A stretch of 64,000 nt of DNA from assembly GCA_001599975.1 (NCBI GenBank), contig BCIO01000003.1, positions 1,240,001-1,304,000 of the forward strand, given 5' to 3'. Positions 10,793 through 22,717 of this stretch are shown one piece after another. The DNA is from Cystobasidiopsis lactophilus. Lineage: Eukaryota; Basidiomycota; Agaricostilbomycetes; Agaricostilbales; Chionosphaeraceae. A model generated the notes under the pieces. The model was not told the origin of the DNA, did no database searches, and was given only the letters and a program-made list of their open reading frames with translations. Every line of letters begins with the position of its first letter. Position 1 is the first letter of the stretch. The translations under genes were made by a program, and so were the position numbers.

Positions 10793-13672
10793 ATGGCGTC
10801 CCAGGGGCTTGGGATCCCAGTGGTGCAAGGCCTAGGCGTCGAGATGCCTCAATTTGGTCGGCGGCGTTCCTCAGTCCTCTTCTCTCCAGAATCGGACGAG
10901 GGCTTCGACTTGCCTTTCATCCAGCTCAGACGACCGTCCGCCCATCCAGGCCAGCAGATCCGCTCCTCGCCCGTCTTTCGAGTCGGCTTCGACGCCCCTC
11001 CAGTACCTCCGTTACCGAGTACAATAGTCGAATCGGAAGACAAAGAAGTCGACGAGAGCGGGCTGCTGTCCCCGGAACAAGCGCAGGCGGGCACAGCCAT
11101 GGAGCGAGTGGACAGCCGGACGTCCTCACTGGGCCCTCAAACGCCCAGGTTGGACCTACCCAAGGGCGTCTCCATGAAACGGTCGGCCTCAAATGAAGAC
11201 TTAAAGAGCTTGTTGGGAAAGGAGGCGACAGAGGAGCCGGCGGTTCTGATGATCGCGAAGAGGGACGACATGGACCGCTGGAGTGGCTACAAGCGGGTCA
11301 TCTTCTACCTCATGCCTGTCACGGCCTGGCTCTCTCAAGGCATTTCGCTGTTCTATCTGGTGCGTCGGGCCCCTTGGGATGTGATCGCCACTGAAATTGC
11401 TCTTTCGCCAACTTAAGGTCAAGCGCATCCAGTACACTATCATTGCGCAGAACGAACTCGACACTATCTACTGGGCAGCTTGGGTCTTTCTGGCAACTGA
11501 AATTGTCTTGACGACATCGGCCTACGTCTCGGCCTTCTGGCAGACCTTCCTCTTCAAGCCGCGCAAAAGACAAGCGCTCCGTCTGGTACGCCCCGTGTCT
11601 TCCATCTACCAAATGTACTCGATTATTGACTCATGCCGCAGGTGGGAGACCAAGACCTGCCCTTCGTCGATGTGCTCGTCTGCTGCGCTGGCGAGCCGAC
11701 CGACGAGATCATGGACACGGTTCGAGCGGCGGCCGACATGGACTACCCACGGCACTCATTCCGCGTTCTCGTTTGCGATGATGGCGGTTCAGATGAGCTA
11801 AAGTCCAGCGTTGAGCTATGGGCAAAGACCAAGGCGTCCAATGTCGTCTACCAGCGGCGGGTCAAGATCAAGGGCGTGCCGCATCATGCCAAAGCCGGCA
11901 ACATTAACGCAGCACTTGAACGACTCACATTGCTCGGGAAAGGCGAGTTCGTGGCGTCACTGGACAGCGACGTGAGTTTGAATGCCTTGCCGTCAAAGCA
12001 TCCAGCGGCTGAACCAACAAGCTAGATGATCCCGGAACGGCACATGCTGCGTGCATTGCTGCCGCATCTTATACTGGATGAAAGGATGGCAATGGCTGGC
12101 GCGCCGCAGAGTTTCTATAATGTGCCCAAAGGCGATCCAGCAAGTCTTTTCCCTGACACTTTGGGTTGTCGAATGCAGCTAACAGCCTCGCTTGTTCAAC
12201 AGCTCAATCAAGACTTAGCAAACTTTTTTGCCAGCACGGAGACCCTGAAAGATTCATGTGCTCTGGCCTGGTGTACTGGCTCGGGGTTTATAATGAAGCG
12301 CGAGGCCTTGGACGACATCGGCGGCTTTCCTTACGGAACACTGGCTGAGGACGTTTGCTGTTCTAGTCTTATGTTGGGTAAAGGTACGCGATCTTGGCCC
12401 AGGTTGCGCTTGTCCCAGGTCATACTGACCTGTTTCTCAACAGGCTGGAAGACCAGCTTCGTCAACGAGAGGCTGCAGTATGGCCAGGTCCCGGATTCTC
12501 TTGCTGGCCACTTGAAGCAACGCACTCGGTGGACTGTCGGCACTGTGCAGAGTTGTAACAAGCTCAACTGGTTCATGTTCGGCGACTCCATCAGGCAAAT
12601 GAGCCTTCTTCCCCGCCTTTCTGGTCTGACCTACGGGTTGACATCGATCTATGTCGTAAGGGCACCTTCTTTCTTGGCTGCCCTGAGGAGACTTGCTCAC
12701 TTTCGCACAGGTGCCTTACTGTCTGACTTTCATTGTCTTTCCTTTCGTTTTCTTCAGTCTTGGTGAGGACCGATATCCGTCTGTATCCCATACATACCTA
12801 ACCTAACCCCTCACGCAGGCACGCTGGTTCCCGTCATCGACACTTACCAGCTAAAGTTCTTAATCTGGGTCGTCTTTGCCCAAATGGTTGCCACTCGAGC
12901 CCACGAAATTCTGTCGGCGCTGCCTGGTAGCTGGATTGCTGGCCGACGCGATGCCCAGTCTTGGACATGGATGGCGCCTTTCTACGCGTTCGCCCTCGTC
13001 CGCATGGCACTGCCCTCTTGGCTTGGCGGCAAAGTGGCCGGCTTCACTGCTTCTGGATCTATTATTGCCGGCTTGGAAGAGAGGGATGCGAAGAACCGGG
13101 CATCGCTCTGGAAGAGAAGCCGAGTCATGTTCATCGAGTGCAAGCTCTACGTGTGAGTGCCACCTTTCAGCGCTCTAAACTTTGCTGACTGACTTTGCGA
13201 ACACCAGGCCTGCCATCCTGATCGGAGTGTTCCTGGCCAGCATCATCTACTCGATGCAGAACACCTTGCAAGCTTACCACTGGGATTATTTCAGCCGCAA
13301 GGACGCCTTAATCAAGCTCTTGGTCACCGTTGGGTGGCCACCAATGCACCACGTTAACCAACTCATTGCCTTCTTCATCCCACTGGCCTACATGATCAAC
13401 CCGCCGACGGTGCCACCGCGCGAGGAACTCCTTGAGCGCGACGCTGACGGCATCGCTCACCCCAAGGCAGAGTACTGTCAAATGCGACCATGGTCCGAGA
13501 GCTGGGGCACAGGTAAGAGCGCTCCTTGATTGCCCCTCTTTGCGTCTCATTGAAGACCTCCGCACACTCAGATGCTGTCACATTGCTGATCTCGATTTAC
13601 ACTCTTTTCCTCTTCGTAGCCACCTTCACTTTAGACATGGACGTTTCGCGGGCCCTTCTGAAGGCGATGTGA
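10793..13672 (+). CDS. glycosyltransferase family 2, cellulose-synthase-like membrane enzyme
   Basis: Polytopic membrane beta-glycosyltransferase that polymerises a polysaccharide from a nucleotide sugar. The start is the ATG at 10793 (MASQGLGIPVVQG), after which comes a Ser/Pro-rich cytosolic N-terminus. Two membrane helices precede the GT2 domain, starting at VIFYLMPVTAWLSQGISLFY and VFLATEIVLTTSAYVSAFW. The catalytic set is present: VCDDGGSD, ASLDSD, WCTGSGFIMKREALD, LAEDVC and QRTRW (the Q-x-x-R-W motif). Further helices follow, with GLTSIYVV, LVPVIDTYQLKFLIWVVFAQ and PAILIGVFLASIIYSMQ. The last exon adds a final helix (LLISIYTLFLFVATFTLDM) and the TGA at 13670-13672. At least nine short introns interrupt it. 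The polymer made is not deducible. Fungal relatives are poorly characterised. Confidence 0.85.
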
Positions 13673-13757
13673 TTTGGGCTACAATCCACTCGTTTGCGCG
13701 TCTCTAGATCGTTTCTTAATTTCATGGGGTCGCTCCCTCAAAAAGCACGGACACTCT

Positions 13758-16113
13758 TTATCCCTGAGGGCCTTGCCCGGATGTCATTGACCGCCCAGCC
13801 TTCAAGATCTGTTGAAAGACAGACATCGTTAGCCTTGGTTGCTGCCTATACGAGCCTGAGCCCTTACCTCATCCGTCGCTAGCAAGTTCATCGCGATGAC
13901 TCCGCTGCACGAGCGCCCTTTCAGTGAGGCTCTTGATCAACAGTGAGGAGAAAGAGAAGCGTACCAAGAGTGTAAAAGCTGGCGCTTGACTCGGTAGTTG
14001 TCCCAGATGCCTTCGACCACTGGATCCAGCGGCTCGCCCGAGCGCAAGTCGACGCCCACGATAGCACCTTCTGCTGCCTCGTCCTGTGCTCAACAGGCCG
14101 ACTCAGCTTAGAAGTGACAAAAGGCAGAAGCGGTCGATGCGCACCATCAAAGCGACCAGGGTCTCTTGCACGTCGTACCCGCCGTTCTGCGCGAGGGTCT
14201 TGGGGATGATGAGGAGCGCATCGGCAAAGGCCTGGATACCCATCTTGACCCGGCCCTTGGACTCCTTCATGACCTTGTCCTTGAGGTGGACGGCGCAAGC
14301 GATCTCGAACGCGCCGGCGCCGGGGACGATCGACTTATCCTCGATGGCGTTCTTGACGGACCTCAAGCCGTCGCGGATGGCGTCGTTGATCTGCGCGATG
14401 GTGTAGGCGTTCGGCCCCTTGATGAGCAGCGTAACCGACTTGGGGTCCTGGACCTCCTCCACAAACGTGAACTTCTCCTCGCCCAGCGTGTGCTCGTAGA
14501 CCAGGCCGGCAAAGCCCAGCACGTCCGGCGAGAGGTCGTCCACCGAGTTTTGGGCCACGCCACCGCACACGAGTTGCAGTCTGTAGTGAACGACATCCGG
14601 TGTCATGAGAATTGTGAAACTCATGTGGGCAAGGGCAGCGCTCCTACCTCTCCATATTCCGCCTCTTCGCTCTCCTCAACGCCATGATGCCATTCTTAGC
14701 GAGCACGTCGAGCGACAAGGGGTCGATGCCTTTTTGGTTGATGATGACGAAGCTCTTGGGCTTCTCCTTGGAGTCGACGGCTTGGTCGCAGACGTGCTGC
14801 TTGAGCTCGACAATCTTCTTGAGCCGGGCGTCGATAAACTTGCGCTCGGACTCGACCAGCTTCTCGCGCTGCTCGGCCGACGAGTAGAAGAAGCCCGAGT
14901 TGATCTCGCTGTGTTCTCAAAGCCGCCATTCACTCAGAACTGATGGTGAATGAAGGGAAGAAGGCGAGAACCCACGTCTTTTCGTACTCGAGCGAGACGT
15001 TGAGGGTGAGGATGAAGGCGTTTTCGAGGCGCTTGGGCATGTCCGGGTGGCGGGTGCCATGGTCGAGGACCAGTCCTTTAACGAGCCTGGTATCGGTGTC
15101 CGTCTTGTGCTGCATCTTCATGACCTCGATCATGTGCAGGTCGATGGGCTCGAACTCGTCCGGCTTGGGGGCGTCCGGGGCTGGCTTGGAGGAGGAAGAG
15201 GCGAAGCGGATGGCCGGGCGGCGGATGGCGAGCACGGCGTCAACCACGGCCGTACTTAAAGAGGAAGCGAGCCGGGAGTGGATCTTGGTCGCCAGCGAGG
15301 TGTGGGCCACCGAGACCAAGGTGGCATGGTCGGGCGTCGCCTTTTGCACCTTTTTAAAGTTGTCCAAGAACTGTGCGCGGTTGATTCAATTTTAGATACT
15401 TTCCTTGTGAGGATCAAAAGGGAGAAAGCAACGCACCTCCAAAGCGGCCTTTTGCGCAACCTCAAAGCCCTCGGAAAGCACTCGCGGGTGCACGCCTTCT
15501 GCGGTGAAGCGCTCTGCCTGCTTGAGCAGCTCGCCGACCAGGAGCACGGTCGAGGTGGTGCCGTCGCCCGTTTGCTCGTCCTGCGCCACCGCTGTCCGTG
15601 CAATCATGGCCGCCGTCGGGTTCTGTGCATATGGCCAATGTGATAAGTTGAGCGTCACAACTGGACAGGTTGTGGCTTTCACGCACCTGGATCTGCATTT
15701 CTGACAGCAGCACCTTGCCGTCCTGTACGTTTGCTCCTCTGCTAAGCCATTTGCAGGCTTATGAGCGAGCAAAGGACCAAAACGCACCTTTGTGAGCTTG
15801 AGCTGGCCCGAGCCGTCTACGAGCATTTTGATGGTCCCTCTTGGCCCTGCGGGGACCAGCATATATGAGCTGAGAGGTTCAACAGCTACAGAGCAAGGCT
15901 GGGTCCTCACCCAAATTGCTCTTGACAACATTCGCGAGGCCCATCGCCTGTTCGAGCATGCGTCAAAAAGTGCAAACCGCCTGCCCAGTGCGAGCCAGAC
16001 TCACGCCCGCTGTGTTGACTGCCAAGGCCTGTGAGCGCCTGACGGACTCGGCATTCGGGTTGATTAGCTGTCAAAGGTGAGTGGTGAGCGTTTGCCAAAT
16101 TTGAGACGTGCAT
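13758..16113 (-). CDS. CCT6: T-complex protein 1 subunit zeta (CCT6)
   Basis: Subunit of the cytosolic TRiC/CCT chaperonin that folds actin, tubulin and other clients. Joined exons give [60 protein letters not shown] (ATP-site GDGTT), [41 protein letters not shown] and [20 protein letters not shown]. The C-terminus is [18 protein letters not shown], then [13 protein letters not shown], then [13 protein letters not shown]. The order and the zeta-type sequence ([10 protein letters not shown] region and the LRAG-like tail) identify CCT6. The stop is TAA at 13758-13760. The first coding exon is not resolved: the exon starting at LINPNAE begins after an acceptor near 16064, and the ATG at 16113 is only a candidate start. 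Confidence 0.9.
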
Positions 16114-16267
16114 TGGGACTCGCCTGGACTGCAGACCTGAGGGACAGCACGACCACTTAGCAATGAACCACAGCTAGCAATGAGTGCAAGCCAAACCCAC
16201 ATCTGAGCAAAGAGTGTCCGCGGAGTCGTGGCGCCTGCTCAAGCTTCTGCCAGCGCACGGCGAACAA
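16114..16267. promoter_or_regulatory. short shared promoter of CCT6 and the sterol acyltransferase
   Basis: Only about 150 bases separate the candidate CCT6 start from the acyltransferase ATG, and the two genes are transcribed divergently. The first CCT6 exon may also lie in here. No clear TATA box was seen. Confidence 0.4.
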
Positions 16268-18817
16268 ATGATGAACCGAGCGCATCTGGTCTCGGCCGCC
16301 TCGAGCTCCTCCTCGCTCTCCCTAATGGACGAGAGCGATGACAGCGCCCAGGAAACGCGGACAACAGTGACCACCGTGCGCCAGCCGGTGTCCGAGCCCT
16401 TGCATGAGCAGGACCCGACAGCGCCGTTGAAGCCGGTGCAAACGACGTCCACGACCTACACCCTGCTCAACGCCGGCCACATCAAGCACGAGATTGACGA
16501 CCACGGCAACCTCAAGCTCCGGCCCTCCAGGACCAAGGACGCCCGAGTCGCCAACCTCAACAAGACCGTCACTTTCCAGCCCCGGCTCTCCCCCTTTGAC
16601 CGCCTCAACCCGACCTCAGCGACGGACACGTTCAGAGGCTTCCACACCCTGTTCTGGATCTTGATGGCCATCTTCACCGTCCGGACTTTTGCCAAGACGT
16701 ACAAGGAGCAAGGCTACCTCGTCGGCACCTCGTTTGGCTCGCTGATCGGCAGCGACGGCCTGGTGTTGGCCATCAGCGACGGCGTGCTCGTCGGTTTCAC
16801 GTTCTGCTGCGTGCCTTTCATGCAGGTTCGCCCACTTCCCCTTCGCCACTCCCACTTTTTTAGGCTCACAATCATTTGCGCGTAGCTGGTCGAGAACCGC
16901 TGGATCCGCTACAAGTGGACCGGCATCATCATCCAGCACCTCGCCCAGGCGGTCTACTTGGGCCTCGCCATTCGCTGGACCTTCTTCCGAGAGTGGTATT
17001 GGGTCCAGTCTGGATGTGCGTCATTCCGGTCCCTTCCTCTACCTCGGACATTCCGTTCTTACGTCCCTTCTGCTGGTCTTAGTCTTAACACTGCACTCAC
17101 TAACGATGCTCATGAAGATGCACTCCTACTGCTCGTTGAACGGCGCGAATGCCGAGCGGAGGATCGAGCTGGAAAAGCTTGAGGCCAAGCTGGCGAAAGC
17201 GTTGGCGGGCGCACCGGGGGGACCTGAGCAAGCGTTGGAAAAGGCGAAGGAGTTCGCCTACGAGGACGCCCCGCTCGCCGGCGAAAACCACGGCGACTCG
17301 GATTCGCCACTCACCAAGGTCTCGAACGGCCCGCTCGTCTCGGAGCCCGTCCCCATGCCTGCCGAAGCTCCTGGGTCGCCCACCAGCATCGACTCGTCCG
17401 CCACGCTCACCGGCACGACCACCCGCTTGCGGAAGCGGTCCAACCAAAAGTCCCGCTCGCTGGTGCCGGTCAAGAACCCGTCGTCCCACATCCTCGCCTT
17501 CCACCCGGATTCCGACATCTCTAACATCGCCAACTCGATCTGCGACTTGAGGGAAGCGCTGACCGGCAAGTCGGGCAAGAGCATCTACCCCTCCAACCTC
17601 ACCTTCGCCAACTTTGCCGACTACCTCTTGATCCCCACCTTGGTCTACCAATTAGAATACCCTAGAACTAAGTCGTGCGTCGTTCACCACCCTTGTTATG
17701 GCGCTGACTTTGCTCGGCTGACCATTTCGCCATTGACCCGCACAGGATCCGGCCGCTGTACGTGTTGGAAAAGACGCTAGCGACGTTCGGCACCTTCAGC
17801 TTAATCTACATCATCACCGAGCACTACATCATACCCGTCACCGAGGTCCGCAACTCGTCCTTCCTCGGCATGACCTTGGACCTGGCCGCGCCCTTCATGA
17901 TCAACTACATCTTGATCTTCTATATCAGTGCGTCCCCGTTGTCTCTCTTTTTGAATTGTGGCTGAGTGCTTACTCGTCATTTTTCGATCAGTCTTCGAAT
18001 GCATCGTAGGGCCTTCTCAATTCATGCGCTTCTTTTTCTACAGCTTGACGTGTCTCTTGCAGTGCAACGGCTTTGCAGAACTATCTATGTTTGCAGACAG
18101 GCAGTTTTACGAGGACTGGTGCGTTTCCGAGCCATGCAGGTCGATTTGCCACCCGCTGACTTTTTTCCGCTGCAGGTGGAATTCAATCTCGGTTCGTCTT
18201 CTGGCCTCAGTTTTGCGAATTTCCGCTCACAGAGATGTTGGAATACTTGCAGTTTGATGAGTTCGCCCGGAAATGGAACAAGCCGGTCCACACGTTTGTG
18301 AGTCGCGTTATCTCCCGAGCTCTTTTGGGCAGAACTGAGGATCTGGGCGCCGCTGGCAGCTCCTCCAACACGTTTACTCCTCCACCATATCGGCCTACAA
18401 GCTGTCCAAGTTCCAGGCCGCGTTTGTGACCTTTTTCCTCTCCGCTTGCGTGCACGAGCTCGTCATGGCCGTGGTCACCAAGGTTCGTTTGCCTGTTCCT
18501 TCGCTTTCCGACTAGGTCCTGATGCGACTGTTGTCGAGCAGAAGCTGCGGATGTATTTGTTTGGCATGCAGATGGCCCAGCTGCCTCTGATCATCATCGG
18601 CCGAGCCGAGTTCTTCAAGAAGAACCCGGGCTTGGGCAATGTGCGTTCCACTACTCGCCTGCTCAACCGTTCTGATCGCTGTCTACATACACAGATCTTC
18701 TTCTGGCTGGGCCTCTTGTCCGGCTTCCCTTTGCTGGCCGTGGGGTAAGCCTGCGTCTTCTTCCTCGGTGCCGATGTAATGCTCAATGCTGCGACGGACA
18801 GCTATTTGCGCTTCTGA
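16268..18817 (+). CDS. sterol O-acyltransferase (ARE1/ARE2 type, MBOAT)
   Basis: ER multi-pass enzyme that esterifies ergosterol with acyl-CoA for storage in lipid droplets. The start is the ATG at 16268 (MMNRAHLVSAAS); an upstream GTG-initiated frame is not needed. A long Ser/Thr-rich cytosolic N-terminus precedes helices such as GFHTLFWILMAIFTVRTFAK. Diagnostic motifs appear after splicing: LVYQLEYPRTKSIRPLYVLE, FYEDWWNS (the FYxDWWN signature), FARKWNKPVHTF and FLSACVHELVMAV (catalytic His). The last exon ends GYLRF with the TGA at 18815-18817. An acidic/Ser-rich loop of about 150 residues (roughly 17150-17560) is inserted between two membrane segments. At least eight introns are present. 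DGAT1 is the alternative in this superfamily, but FYxDWWN with YQxxYPR favours the sterol enzyme. Confidence 0.88.
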
Positions 18818-19288
18818 AAGGGCGCTTATTGACGTTGTACATGGTCGTTCTAATTTCTCCCTTTGGATGAGCGATGGCTTTGTTAGAATACCATCCGCTC
18901 TTGTTCTGTCTCTCTTTATACCCTCCACTTCTAATATCCTCTCCCCTCATCTCTCTCGCTTGCAATTAACACGAGCAGGGCAAGCACTTGTCGAATGTTT
19001 GAACGGAGGGTCTCGGCAAAAGTGGGTCTCCGGCTTCCTCAGCTGGCAGCAACGTGCCACCTGCACACCGCAACTATGAAAAGAGACAAGCAAGTATTGA
19101 ATTCATCGGAGATGAGCAACAAGAAGAAGGTGGGCCGTCATGACAAGAGATCAACAAGAGGAGGGGGGTCGCCGCTCGAGCTTCTTTTCCTCTACGAGGA
19201 GGCTACTTTCGTCGCGAGCTGCTATGTCAAACAGGTGGCGCAACCTCTTGAAATCATCGCCGTCTTTAACAACCAACGAGCTGAACGC
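18818..19288. other. convergent intergenic region
   Basis: About 470 bases between two convergent stops. A plus-strand frame at 18995-19312 exists but has no family resemblance and overlaps the last exon of the neighbouring minus-strand gene. I regard the stretch as 3' UTRs and spacer. Confidence 0.35.
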
Positions 19289-20844
19289 TTAGAGCGTAGA
19301 AAATGCCAATAGATGCACTCTGCGGAGGAGCGGAATTGCGCCGCACATGCGCAATGCATCGGCCAAGATGTCAGCCCAGAATTTTGATTCCGAGCCCCCG
19401 GTCTGTACAAACGAGAATCATCAGGGCAGACTCCAGCAAAAGTGGGTAGACCTGACCTCCAACGACTTTTGTCCTGCTTCGAGCTTGGAGAAGCGGGGCA
19501 AGAATACGTAGAGCTCGTCGTATGCCGAATCGGTACCCCCGTGGCTGATTAGATCAATGTGCCAGTCACAGACGCTCAAGCAAAAGTCTGACAAAGCTCT
19601 TAGATCGTTTTCGCACCGTTCCGGTATCCCGTGAACCTCTCCGATGTGCTTGGACATGACAATGGCGCTTTGAGCCCCTTTACACAAATCCAGCATGGTC
19701 ACTGAGCCATTTGACGACTTGTTTTTCTTCTCTGTGTAGATCCAGCGTTCCATTTCGTTGTGAAAGTTCTGGTGAAATTGCTATCAAGGCAGTTAGCTAG
19801 ATCCTGTCAGAAGATGGCGCACAGATGAAGCACGAACACGACCCGAGCTTAACTCCGTGAGATGGTGTGAGGCCGGGGTAAAGAGGTAGTCGCATGTCAA
19901 AAGGTCGGCGACAATTGAAACGTAAGATCGAGCGCAATCCGCGCTTTCCATTGAATAAATGTCGTGAAGCTCGGCGGCACGGCGAAAGGCGACGCAGATG
20001 GCATATAAAAAAGCGAAACGAGCGGGCCCTGTCTCTGCTTGCCAGCCTTTGGCGTGCAAGTCGTAGGCCAAGCTGCGGCAGATTCTTACCGCCGTAGCAG
20101 TAGATGCAAAAACAGTTTCCTTCGTTGCGCTTGCTAGATGCGGTGGTCGCAGCGCCCAGTCGTTCAGACAGTAGATCCAGACTAAAGCCGACGCCAGGTT
20201 CTCCGCGAAACCATCCAATGTCTGGAAATGCGCCTCGAACTGTTTGCACCAAGACTGCCGAACGGAGGGCCTGTCCAGGAATCCGCAGAGGTCCCAATTC
20301 AGAGATGGTTTGAGGCCTCGGTTTGATGCGAGGATGCACCGCCCCACCGACGGGTGCATCCCTCTGGTGCTGGTGCTCGTCGTTAACATCCCCGTAATGG
20401 TGCAGGCAGTGAGGGCAAGGCGAGTGATATATAGGATGAGGCAAGTGCTCGTCGCGTCGTGGTCTCAGCTGGCCGTAAATTTCGCCACCAATATGGCGAC
20501 CAACTTGCGCCGCCATGGCTCCTACCAGACCCTGAGCCGCAGCAGCGACTAGAAAGCCAACCATGGCCAGGATTTGGACCTAAATTGCGCCAGACGTCGT
20601 AGTTCGGGAGGAAGAGAGGCCCGCCAGGACCCAAGCGGGTAGGGCAGAGGGCGGTGCATCGAGGAGGAGGGAGCTGGCACCGCGGCCCCGAGATTGAGAG
20701 GACAGGTAGAAGACTAGAGAGCAGCACGAGCAAGGGCGTTTTAGCCATCGAGTCAGACAGGTCGTCTCTGGACGCAATGCCATCGCTGGGCGGCCTGCCC
20801 AGTCTAAGAAGGCGCAAGATGGCGATGCTCAAGGGTTCTCGCAT
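19289..20844 (-). CDS. tandem triplet family, copy 1 (unknown function)
   Basis: I do not recognise this family. It is one of three tandem minus-strand paralogues. The candidate start is the ATG at 20844 (MREPLSIAILRLLRLG), followed by a hydrophobic stretch TPLLVLLSSLLPVL. The middle contains LASALVWIYCLNDWALRPP and VRICRSLAYDLHAKGW, which align with LASLLLWLYFLKKPSL in copy 2 and LANTLLWQFSVQH in copy 3. Splicing at an acceptor near 19403 brings in the last exon with LRMCGAIPLLRRVHLL, then the TAA at 19289-19291; the other copies have LRMAGICTLLRVHIL and LRIAGIGLLLRIHLL. The N-terminal third is ambiguous because two frames stay open between 20380 and 20600. Confidence 0.5.
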
Positions 20845-21050
20845 GTAAGTCTGCCTGGCCAAGCCTCAGAGCTAGAGATGAGCCTTGAAAACCGTCTTCA
20901 GCGGCAGGCCCGCCCAACGAAGCGAAGGTGTGAACCAGCGCAAGTTCAGTGGCGACCTGGAAAATTCCAATTTGCCACCGGGCTGCAGTTGTGGGCCTCC
21001 AGGGTCCTTGCAAATGTGGCAAACGTGTCGAGACAAGTCAAGACTGAAGG

Positions 21051-22583
21051 CTAATTCCTGCCCATCAATTCCTCCTCCATCAACTCCAGGCGCCCTGAAG
21101 CGAATGTGATGGTTTCCTTCAGCTTTCTCAGTTGCCCGTTGAGACTAACAAGATGAGCCTCGTCTGTGTGCACTGGCAGTTTTGCGCTATGAAGACGGCA
21201 AGAGAGGATGTGGACGCGCAGGAGGGTGCAAATGCCAGCCATGCGAAGACAGCAAAACCACATTTTCGACCAAGAAGCATGCGACCTAGTGTTCATCTGG
21301 ATTGGCTGCTTTTTGTTTGAGACCAAGTCAGGAACAGAAAGGCCTTCAAACAAACCGTGAATTTGTGCCAGCTGTCGGCGAGGTGAATGATGCCCTCGAA
21401 AGCAGCGGCCAGGTTGAGTCGAGACCGTTCAAGGTCGACGGTGGCTGACGCCGTCCCTCCGACTACCAGAGGAGTGGAGGTGCAAAGTTGATTGCCCAGC
21501 TTGTGAAAGCATTCCAACAAAGCCAACGGGATCTTCTTCCCGAACCGAGCGATGCAAGCGGTAACTGTGTCGTGGGCAGTTGTCGCCAAGGGCTCCACGG
21601 CCTGATCATCTAGGACTTGAGATGCAGGATTTCCCTATTTGTGCACATCTCAGCCATTGGTCTACAGGCAGCACTTGCACACCCGCACCTGACTAAAGGA
21701 CATATGGTGAGGCCAATCTGCCAGCAAATACATGCAGGTGGCCAGGTGAGAAGTAAACTGAACCCATTCAATCACATGCGCTCTCTCCTTGACTTGAGGC
21801 ATGAGGCGGAACGCCACCGCCACAGGCCATTGGAACTGTCGGAACTCTGCCGAGACAACAGTAGCCTTGCTTTCGTCGTTGAGACCAGTCGTAGCAGCAA
21901 TCCCACAGTACACTTACTTTGGCAAGCTCCCCGTAATGGTGATGGGCCATCGACTGGCAAATCCAACTCGAATTCAAAATTGCCGCGGCGTAGGCCTGCC
22001 GCCGTCGGTGCGCATCGTCATTGGCAGATGTGACCGGGTTGAGGCTAGGCTTTTTTAGAAAATAGAGCCACAGCAGGAGACTGGCCAGATGCTGAGCAAA
22101 GATCTGGACGTCGGTCAGGCCGCTGTTCAGGTGGCGACCGAAGCGCTGAGCGTAAGTCACGAAGAAGCCATTGAGCCCTAGGCGCTCTTCGACCTCCTGC
22201 AAGCCTTTTGACCACTCCGGCTTGAGATAGGAGTCGATCGGGTAGACAGCAGGCAGAGGCGTGCCGCCCGTTCCTCCATCTGCTCGTGGAGTGGTCACCC
22301 TTTCTTCAGCCGGAGCTTCACGACGAGGCGGGTGGCCTCCTCCGTCAAGTCCCGGAAATGGAAGGAGAGCGCCGCGCATAGAGGTAGGCAGAACAGTTCG
22401 GTCTGAGGAGAAGGGGCGTGGTACCGGCCTCGAACGGCAACGAAGGAGGCGGTGTATTGCCTCCAGGCCTAGGCAGGTTTCCAGTCGGCATAAGACTCAA
22501 GGATCCAGAGACTGAAGTCCCGAAACCTGACCCAAAGCGAGAGAGTGCAAGCTTGAAGAGGAAGAACGACTCAGAGAGGGCAT
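21051..22583 (-). CDS. tandem triplet family, copy 2 (unknown function)
   Basis: Second copy of the unrecognised family. The start at ATG 22583 (MPSLSRSSSSSLHSLALG) is tentative; an internal ATG at 22379 is an alternative. A Pro/Gly-rich linker leads to the core with LKPEWSKGLQEVEERLGLNG, FGRHLNSGLTDVQIFAQHLA, SLLLWLYFLKKPSLNP and ILNSSWICQSMAHHHYG. A later exon carries FGKKIPLALLECFHKLGNQL and CTSTPLVVGGTASATVDLER. The final exon has LRMAGICTLLRVHIL and a Leu-rich helix ending LELMEEELMGRN at 21051. The shared CTS(T/N)P block and LLR(V/I)H motif tie it to copy 3. No catalytic motif, signal peptide or zinc cluster was recognised. Confidence 0.5.
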
Positions 22584-22717
22584 GATATTGGATTTGCGGT
22601 GGCGGGAGCAGATGCTCTTGCGCTGTTGGTCCCAGACGTGATGCAGGGAAACATTCAAGTATTGGATTTCAAAGTCCTTCAGGACAGAGTAGACGATCAA
22701 GGGCAAGGCCTTGCTTT

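Noticed and set aside
12137-12200. Read-through of the GT2 gene around 12137-12200 without an intron
   Set aside because: The frame stays open, but the sequence here does not fit the family between KGDP and the AWCTGSG block; a 42-nt intron in phase is equally possible, so the exact exon edge is left open.
16184-16267. Upstream extension of the sterol acyltransferase
   Set aside because: The longer frame starts with GTG rather than ATG; the first ATG in frame is 16268.
17100-17651. 183-codon minus-strand frame opposite the sterol acyltransferase
   Set aside because: Antisense of the Ser-rich loop in a real gene; Arg/Gly/Val-rich shadow composition.
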